NCBI RefSeq assembly: GCF_015207005.2 | Contig: NZ_JADEXS020000001.1 | Span: forward strand, 1,984,001 to 2,048,000 | Reading direction: 5' to 3' | Length of the DNA: 64,000 nt | Origin: Desmonostoc muscorum LEGE 12446 | GTDB lineage: Bacteria; Cyanobacteriota; Cyanobacteriia; Cyanobacteriales; Nostocaceae | Shown: piece after piece, positions 28,130 through 35,200 of the stretch | How the letters are laid out: each line of letters begins with the position of its first letter | Numbering within the stretch: position 1 is the stretch's first letter | Notes under the pieces: model-generated | Databases searched by the model: none | The model's input: the letters and a program-made list of their open reading frames with translations, nothing else | What the model was told of the DNA's origin: nothing | Made by a program: the position numbers and the translations under genes

Positions 28130-30178
28130 ATGTCTAAAATCAAGTCCGCCAGACAAATTAATCTAGAGAATAATAATAAATCCCAAATGGCTTATAGCAT
28201 TGTCGGGGTTGTTGTATTTTCTCTGGCTCAATTTGTTTTACCTGTGGCTGCAGAAATAAACAACTCAAATGCAACAGACAACACACAAGCGGAAATTTCT
28301 GCTCATAAATGTCAATTTACAGGGCATTTTAATGCGATTAACTCCGTAGATATTAGCCCAGATGGAAAAACATTTATCAGTGCTAGTAACGACGATAATA
28401 TCAAATTTTGGGATATTGCTACAGGCAAGTTAATCCACACATTCCAGGGTGCGGGATATCGAGGTTTAATTAGTCATAATGGCAAAAATTTGATCAGTGC
28501 GAACAAAGATCAAACTATCAAATTATGGGATATTTCTACAGGAAAATTAATTCGGACATTAGAAGGACACTCTGACTTGATTCAGTCCTTAGCTGTTAGT
28601 CAAGATAGTAAAATTATCATTAGCGGTAGTTGGGATCAAACTATCAAACTCTGGGATATCTCCACAGGGAAATTAATTCGTAGATTTAGGGGACATTCTG
28701 AGTGGGTGAATTCTGCAATTATCGCTCCAGATGGCACTACTGTTATTAGCGGTAGTTCTGATAAAACTATTAAACTCTGGGATCTTAAAACTGCTAGGGA
28801 AATTCGTACAATTAAAGGGCATTTGGATGGTGTTTCTAAATTAGTCGTTAGTGCGGATGGTAAAACTCTGTTTAGTGGTAGTTACGACAACACTATTAAA
28901 GTGTGGAATATGGCAACTGGAACAGAAATTCGCACACTTAAAAGCCATTCCGGGATGATAGAATCATTAGCTATGAGTTCAGATGGCAGTACTTTAGTTA
29001 GTAGTGCTTGGGATAGTACGATCAAACTGTGGGATGTTAAAACCGGAAAGTTACTCCGCACATTTGGTCAACCTATCAAAGAATTAGATTTATCAGAATC
29101 ATCACCTAAAAATCCTCCGAGTGGCACACTGATTTTTAGTTATAGTAGTTCTTCACCTCGGACAGTAGCTATTAGTCCAGATGGAAATATCATAGTTAGT
29201 GCTAATGCCAGTGATATTCAACTCTGGGATGTGAAAACTGGAGAGCAAATTCGCACCATTGCCGGACATTCTGATTGGTTTCAATATGTTGCCATCAGCC
29301 CAGATAACCAAACTCTGGTTAGTCTCAATTCCGACAACAGCATAAATTTATGGGATGTTCGCAGCCAGCAGAAAATTCGCAGTATCAAAGATATGTGGGT
29401 TCGTTCTCTTGCTATTAGTCCTGATGGAAATACGTTAGTTACTGGTGGTTGGGGCGATGAGACAATTAAATTATGGGATGTGCAAACTGGCAAGTTAAAT
29501 CTGACATTTGCAGATACTGGGGTTGATAATGTAGCAATTAGTTCAGATAATCATATCCTCATTAGTTCTCATGGTGAGAAAATCAAATTACGAGATATTC
29601 GTACTGGTAAATTGCTCAACTACTTAGCAGGGCATTCATTCTTGGTGAATGCGATCGCTATCAGCAAAAATAGCGGTACTCTTGTGAGTAGTAGTGTTGG
29701 TGACGAAATTATCCTCTGGGATATTCCCACTGGCAAGTTGATTCGTACCCTGAAGCAAACAACAGTAGAGAATGGTTATCCTGAAGATGTAATTTCAGTT
29801 ACTTCTATTAGTATCAGCCCAGATGGTAGTACTGTTGTTAGCGGTTATGGAGATGGGACAATCATACTACAAGATACTCACACTGGAGAGCAGATTCGCA
29901 CAATCAAGGGGCATTCCGGTAGAGTGACTGCTGTAGCTATGAGCATAGATGGTAATACTCTCGTGAGTGCTAGCTCAGACAAGAATATTAAACTGTGGGA
30001 TATTCGCACTGGCCAACTAATTCGTACTCTCTCAGGACATCTCTACAACATTTCTGCTGTAGCTATTAGTGCCGATGGTAAAACTTTAGTCAGCAGTAGT
30101 GCGGATAATACTATGAAAATCTGGAACATGAGCAGTGGAAATTTGATTCACACATTTTGTAATAGTATTTCACTTTAA
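28130..30178 (+). CDS. WD40-repeat protein with N-terminal membrane anchor (14 blades)
   Basis: ATG 28130, with GGAAAGG just upstream, is preferred over TTG 28115. Residues 21-43 form a hydrophobic segment that is a signal peptide or anchor, so the protein is probably exported. From about residue 60 to the end there are 14 WD40 units, recognisable by endings such as LWDISTGKLIRTL, which would make two seven-bladed propellers. Unlike many cyanobacterial WD40 proteins it carries no kinase, NB-ARC or HTH domain. It is a likely protein-interaction scaffold. The ligand is unknown. Confidence 0.85.
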   Translation: MSKIKSARQINLENNNKSQMAYSIVGVVVFSLAQFVLPVAAEINNSNATDNTQAEISAHKCQFTGHFNAINSVDISPDGKTFISASNDDNIKFWDIATGKLIHTFQGAGYRGLISHNGKNLISANKDQTIKLWDISTGKLIRTLEGHSDLIQSLAVSQDSKIIISGSWDQTIKLWDISTGKLIRRFRGHSEWVNSAIIAPDGTTVISGSSDKTIKLWDLKTAREIRTIKGHLDGVSKLVVSADGKTLFSGSYDNTIKVWNMATGTEIRTLKSHSGMIESLAMSSDGSTLVSSAWDSTIKLWDVKTGKLLRTFGQPIKELDLSESSPKNPPSGTLIFSYSSSSPRTVAISPDGNIIVSANASDIQLWDVKTGEQIRTIAGHSDWFQYVAISPDNQTLVSLNSDNSINLWDVRSQQKIRSIKDMWVRSLAISPDGNTLVTGGWGDETIKLWDVQTGKLNLTFADTGVDNVAISSDNHILISSHGEKIKLRDIRTGKLLNYLAGHSFLVNAIAISKNSGTLVSSSVGDEIILWDIPTGKLIRTLKQTTVENGYPEDVISVTSISISPDGSTVVSGYGDGTIILQDTHTGEQIRTIKGHSGRVTAVAMSIDGNTLVSASSDKNIKLWDIRTGQLIRTLSGHLYNISAVAISADGKTLVSSSADNTMKIWNMSSGNLIHTFCNSISL

Positions 30179-30191
30179 TAATCTAGAAATT

Positions 30192-30295
30192 ATATCATGT
30201 CCGGTAAAAGACTTATGATTTAGGCTGACGCGGGGACACGGGGACGCGGGGACACGGAGATATTTTAATGATAAGTGATTAGCCGGACATGATAT
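30192..30295. repeat. Foldback repeat with CATGTCCGG arms
   Basis: ATATCATGTCCGG (30192-30204) is the exact complement of CCGGACATGATAT (30283-30295). The loop contains a GGGGACACG/GGGGACGCG tandem. It begins 14 bases after the WD40 stop and may end its transcript. Confidence 0.65.
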
Positions 30296-30319
30296 TACAG
30301 GTCAATTTACAATCGGATT

Positions 30320-30471
30320 AATGTAGACTCAGCAGTGCGCCCAAATTCTTCTGGTGCATATTGCAGGTAAACTTGGGCACTAGGTCAAGAAAATGTCCCG
30401 GAAGTAACAGAACGGACTAAGTAATGTAGATTATAAACTCCTGGTTCTAAGTGGTCGGCGTAGGCGATAAT
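30320..30471 (-). pseudogene. Duplicated 3' fragment of the alpha-2-macroglobulin gene
   Basis: These 152 bases match 32245-32396, the 3' coding end of the alpha-2-macroglobulin gene, without length change. The encoded peptide reads IIAYADHLEPGVYNLHYLVRS and so on, but a TGG codon has become TGA (FSW to FS-stop), and the true gene's last residues are missing. It is on the same strand as the parent gene, about 1.9 kb further downstream in the gene's own orientation. Confidence 0.85.
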
Positions 30472-30648
30472 GCCCGCCAGTCATAGATCATCTTTTATTT
30501 ATCAGCTTTTATATGAAAAATCAGGATGCACTGCATAAAACCAAAAAACCAATCATATAAATCAACATAAAGCCATTCACACAGAATTGATAGACCCAAT
30601 TCACACTATCAATAAACACTCACTACTATAGAATATCGGAGATGTCCT

Positions 30649-31161
30649 ATGTCCTGTATGAAATTATGTATTTCGCCAACCTTGATTGCAACTTTGACAT
30701 GTAGCGTATTAGCTAGCTTTACAGCCATAGCGAATGCTCAACCAACGCAAACTATACAGTTAGCTCAAAAATATCCAAGAAGTCAAAGAGTTCAAAATAC
30801 TGTCACAATTCAAGGAAATATAGTGAAAGGAGGAGAAAGAATTGGTGCAATTCCTTGCAGTCAAATTCAGGTGACTCTGAAAGAATTCATTCCTACTAAA
30901 CCTGCTGAGGGTCAATTATTTAACACTGCTACCGAGAAGAATTTAGCTCAAGTCAACGCTACAGGTAGCAACATTGATAACGGTTGTAGTTATAGTTTAC
31001 AATTGCCTGACTTCAATAGAGATATATATGTCAGACCTTATGGAGCTAGTTCTTTTCAAATTATCGCTCAGACTAATGGGATAAGTGGTAGTCAAGCTAT
31101 AAGTTATCCTTTCCCTAACAATATCGACCTACAAGTGTTTGCTCCCCCTATTATCAAATAG
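30649..31161 (+). CDS. Secreted hypothetical protein, 170 residues
   Basis: A signal peptide is clear (about residues 1-30, cleavage after ANA). ATG 30658 would shorten it by three residues. The mature part is about 140 residues and beta-rich by composition, with two Cys (in IPCSQ and NGCSY) that could form a disulfide. I recognise no family. It lies in accessory DNA between two gene fragments and a toxin-antitoxin pair. Confidence 0.6.
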   Translation: MSCMKLCISPTLIATLTCSVLASFTAIANAQPTQTIQLAQKYPRSQRVQNTVTIQGNIVKGGERIGAIPCSQIQVTLKEFIPTKPAEGQLFNTATEKNLAQVNATGSNIDNGCSYSLQLPDFNRDIYVRPYGASSFQIIAQTNGISGSQAISYPFPNNIDLQVFAPPIIK

Positions 31162-31301
31162 TATAATCATTGGATATTTCATGCCGTTAGATAAAAGGAG
31201 TATACAGTATTGATGGCAGGAAATTAAAACCTTTTTTGTAAAAAATCAGGATACACTGCTCAAAATTGAGGGTGCCTATCAGTTGAGTATTGTTTAATAA
31301 T

Positions 31302-31517
31302 TCAGTAGGTTGGGTTGATGCAAGGAAACCCAACCTCAAAGATCCATGACTTAGTTGTTTTTTTTTCAAAGCCTCCGACCAACCGAAAACACGGACTTTT
31401 AAAGCTTAGTCCTTGCCATGACCCTTTAAGGATAATTCTTTCCACATCTTTCAGGTGTCGGTTTTTTTTGTTAAAAACAACTGCATCTAAAATTTCTAAC
31501 CCTTCTTCCCAGTTCAT
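31302..31517 (-). pseudogene. Remnant of an N-terminal HTH of a cyanobacterial conflict/WD40-NTPase gene
   Basis: The minus-strand frame from ATG 31517 begins MNWEEGLEILDAVVFNKKNR then HLKDVERIILKGSWQG. This resembles the small helical N-terminal domain that precedes NTPase, vWA-associated or WD40 regions in many cyanobacterial signalling and conflict proteins (pattern: EEAL..D..VF...G.HL.D.....L.GSWQG). After QG the similarity stops and the frame runs through a hairpin repeat. I read it as a truncated gene start. The assignment rests on pattern memory and needs a search. Confidence 0.4.
31307..31336. repeat. GGTTGGGTT hairpin repeat
   Basis: AGGTTGGGTT and AACCCAACCT flank a 10-base loop. 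It is a perfect short palindromic repeat next to the truncated gene start above. Confidence 0.7.
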
Positions 31518-31600
31518 TCTTCATCCTGAATAGATATGTAGGATTCCTATTTGAGTTTTAAAAAACGACCTACTTTTGAAGACGGGCAAAATCAAAAGCT

Positions 31601-31656
31601 AAGTAATGCAAGCTATAAACTCCTGGTTAGAGGTGGTCGGCGTAAGCGATAATACG
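31601..31656 (-). pseudogene. Second, shorter fragment of the alpha-2-macroglobulin 3' region
   Basis: Fifty-six bases match 32344-32399 of the alpha-2-macroglobulin gene with a few substitutions; the shared words include AAACTCCTGGTT and GGTGGTCGGCGTA. The copy is bounded by unrelated sequence on both sides. Together with 30320-30471, it shows that the 3' end of this gene has been copied or left behind at least twice. Confidence 0.7.
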
Positions 31657-31775
31657 TAGGCGTAGCCCAACCTAGACATCGCCTCTTTCAATCGTTCACT
31701 GTTCAATTAAAATGCTCAAGAAGCAGCCATCGCCAAAAATCATTAAAAATAGAAAAGTAAGTTCATTGCCAAGTT

Positions 31776-31979
31776 ATGAAACTCAAAGTTGTATTAGAAC
31801 CTAGTGACGAAGGTGGATATACTATTTATGTTCCTTCACTTCCTGGTTGTATCAGTGAAGGAGAAACTGTGGAAGAAGCATTAGAGAATATCCAAGAAGC
31901 AATAGAACTTTACCTAGAGCCATTGGAAGATGAATTGATTACTCAAGAAGGAGTAATTGTGAGGGAATTGGTACTGTGA
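31776..31979 (+). CDS. hicB: HicB-family antitoxin
   Basis: This 67-residue protein has the HicB partial RNase-H-like fold pattern: KVVLEPSDEGGYTIYVPSLPGC, then SEGETVEEALENIQEAIELYL. HicB neutralises HicA and usually represses the operon. It lacks an added DNA-binding domain. Its stop overlaps the hicA start by four bases (GTGA), with the antitoxin first. Confidence 0.88.
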   Translation: MKLKVVLEPSDEGGYTIYVPSLPGCISEGETVEEALENIQEAIELYLEPLEDELITQEGVIVRELVL

Positions 31980-32191
31980 GTAAAGTTCCCAATTTACCCT
32001 ACACTCAGATTATCGCTGCGCTAAAACGGGATGGATGGATAGTTGTACGCCAGCGAGGTAGTCATATTAGATTGGAAGAAACCTTACCAGATGAAGTTTT
32101 AAAATTGACTGTTCCGGCTCATCTAACAGTTAAGCGTTCCACTCTAGCCAAGATTTTAAAACAGGCTCGTATAGACTTGGAAAGATTTTGA
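31976..32191 (+). CDS. hicA: HicA-family mRNA interferase toxin
   Basis: HicA is a small double-stranded-RNA-binding-fold toxin that cuts mRNA. The 71 residues begin at GTG 31976, overlapping the hicB stop. The family pattern is present: IIAALKRDGWIVVRQRGSHI with the catalytic His in GSH, then LTVPAHLTVKRSTLAKILKQA. The pair appears intact. It ends 32 bases before the convergent alpha-2-macroglobulin gene. Confidence 0.9.
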   Translation: MSKVPNLPYTQIIAALKRDGWIVVRQRGSHIRLEETLPDEVLKLTVPAHLTVKRSTLAKILKQARIDLERF

Positions 32192-32222
32192 GATTTGTTT
32201 TAGCCAAAGATGGCATAAATAA

Positions 32223-35200
32223 TTACTTTCCATCCTCCAATATCAATGTAGATTCAGCAGTACGCCCAAATTCTTCTGGTGCATATTGGAGGTAAACTTG
32301 GGCACCAGGCCAAGAAAATGTCCCAGGTGTCACAGAACGGACTAAATAATGCAGGCTGTAAACTCCTGGTTCGAGGTGGTCGGCGTAGGCGATAATACGA
32401 TCGCGGTACACATCCCTAAACCCAAGTTCCCAATTATCGGCTTTTGCTTGTAATGCAGCCGTAGCAGTTTGAAAACTCGCATCCACCGCCTCAAAACCTG
32501 CGGGTAGGGGATCTTTTATTACTATATGATCCACGGGGCGATCGCAGATAATTTCTAAACCAATATCAAACACTTGTCCAGGGGCTAAAGTCAAGGGTTT
32601 ATCCAAAGCATAAAGCCCTGTTTTTTGTAAAACTTTCTCTTCATTTACTTGACTAATTTCTCGCGTTATGCGTAACCCATTAAATCTGCCTGGTTGATTT
32701 CCTTGCAAGCGATAATTATAAGCAACCAAATAATGTAGATTGCCATTACCTGATTTTTGTAGTGTTAAATCATTACGCCCACGAGGTAATTGATTCATCG
32801 GCACATTTAGCTGTAAGCTAGGATTTTTGTAGCCTTCAAAGCGATTTTCTCCTAACTTTTTCCCAGCTAATTGTACTGTGGCAACAAAATTAGGTGGCGT
32901 GGGTTGCAGTTGGCTATATTCTACCAAAGCTGTTAATGCTTGGGCATTATTATAGTTAGTTTGCCATGTACCATTCCGCCGCAATACCAGAAGACTTTCC
33001 AATAACTTATCTATGACTTCGGGTTTACTTTGTTTGGCAATAAATAAACGTAAAGCTTCCGCCTGGGTTGCGGTAGATGAACTCATCCATCCCCAGCTAG
33101 ATGGTAAACTCACAACTGCTGTACGACCAGTTTCATATATATTTTGTTGCAGCTTGTTCACTAATTGTTGAGATTCGTCTTGCCATTCTGGGAATTGAGA
33201 TAAATATCGCGCAAGTTTAATTTGAGTGACTACATCAAAATTATTGCGCTGTTCGTAAATATCTCCAAGGAAAGTATTGCGTTTTTCACCTAGTTCTGAT
33301 AGAGCAATTAAAGCTTTCAGTTGCAGTTGTCTTTTACATAGTAGTTGTTTGCAAAAATCGTATTCTCCAGGATTGGCTAAAACTTTTTGCAAATAAGTTT
33401 TGAGGCGAGACAACATTCCCGCATCAACTAAATTAGGAAACGCCTGATTTGCTTTCACTAAAGATTCAGCCGCATAGGAAGAAACCCAAGGGTCAGATTT
33501 TTCTTGTCCGGGGAAAGCTGCAAAACCACCATCAGCTATTTGCAGTTTTTGTAATTTTTCAACGTACTGATTTACATTCCCTAGTCCCCAGTCCTCAGTC
33601 CCCAGTCCCCATTTTTGAGAAAGAGTTTGCAGATTAGCCGCAATTATTAATTGACTCGCTGCGGGTTCTGCAAAAGGTAAATCATTATCTGCTAAAACCT
33701 GCTTTGCTGGTGCTTTAATTTCGGGAATTAAAGTACTCGCCAATTGAATATCTAAACCTCCGGCGTCAGGGAAGGTATTTTTGTCAACATTCAAGGGAAT
33801 TTGTACTTGTTTTTCAGTTACACCAGTTTCAACGACTTGTTCTGTTATTTCAATTGGCTTAACTTCCAAAGGTAATTCAAAAGCATCTGCGGCTGTATTA
33901 TTTAGCTGAGTGGTAAAGCGAACTTTCCCGACTCCGACATTATCCGCCACCATTGGAAAGCGATAAGCGTGAGTTGCAGATTCAGCTTTGGTTTCTAAAG
34001 CTGTAGTTGTGGGGTTTTTCTCGGCAAACTTAACTGTACCGCTAACTTCGCCATTAATTGAGAGATTTCCGGTATTCCCGGTGTTGTTGGTGACGGATAA
34101 ACCAGCGAAGATGCGATCGCCTGGACGGGCAAATTGTGGCAAGATAGCATTAGTTAGCAGTGGTTTGGTGCTGATAAAGGTCGCATCGCCGTTACCAAAA
34201 CGCAGATTTCCATCAGTCGCCACAGCCATCACTCGCCATGTCGTTAAGTCATCCGGCAATTTAAAGGTTATCTGTGCATTACCATTGGCATCGGTGAGAA
34301 CAGAACCATTGTAGTAAGCTAAGGCTTGAAAGTCTGTGCGAGTGCGAGTATTTGCTGCACCACTTGAGAAACCACCGCCATAACCCCAACCTTTTGGTTT
34401 CGCTACATCTTGTGGTTGTAAGATAACATCTGGTCGATTATCACTAAAGCGGGTAGAAATCGGCTGTTCTGCATAAACTGTATTTACCAAATCTGGCGGA
34501 CGATAACCAGAAAGTTGTAACACCGCCTCATTCACCACCATGACTGTAAACTGTCCTTTGGTGGGATTTCCTTGATTGTCCTTCAATTCTAGTTGTACTG
34601 TTTCCTGGGCACCAGGTTCTAATGATGCTTGTAATGGCTTAACTTGCAGGTTTAAATATTTATCTGCCAAGTTAACTTTAAAAGGTGTAAAACCAATCTT
34701 CACCAAGTTATCTAAACTTCCCGCTTCCACTTGGTTAATCGGTTTACCTTGCCGGACTAATACAGCTTCCACGGCTGCATTCGGTAACATTTCTGGCGTA
34801 ATTTGGAATTGAATTTGTGGTGCGCCTCCCTGAACTTTGGTAATTTGCTGAAAAAGAGGTTTGTCTTTGATGACAGCAAAGTATAATTCTGCATCTGGAT
34901 AGGGAGATTGAATTAGTGCAGTAGCAGTTTCACCAGGCCTATACTCTTTTTTATCTAGGTTAACTTCTAAAACATCTTTGTCTCTCGAACCCCAGAATAC
35001 TGGATTTCCTCCAGTTACCCAAACTTGTAAATCTGTGGCCCTTAATTCGTCTTTATCATCGCTAAAATTAGCTCTAATACGATACGATCCAGATTCAGGA
35101 GGTATCAAACTTACCGATTGTACATCGTTACCAGATATAATTTCTAGGCGTCCGACTGTTTGATATTCGACTTGATTTTTTGGCGTCCGGCTACCTTCAA

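Noticed and set aside
31315..31533. 72-codon plus-strand frame opposite the HTH remnant
   Set aside because: No family similarity; the minus strand gives the better-supported reading.
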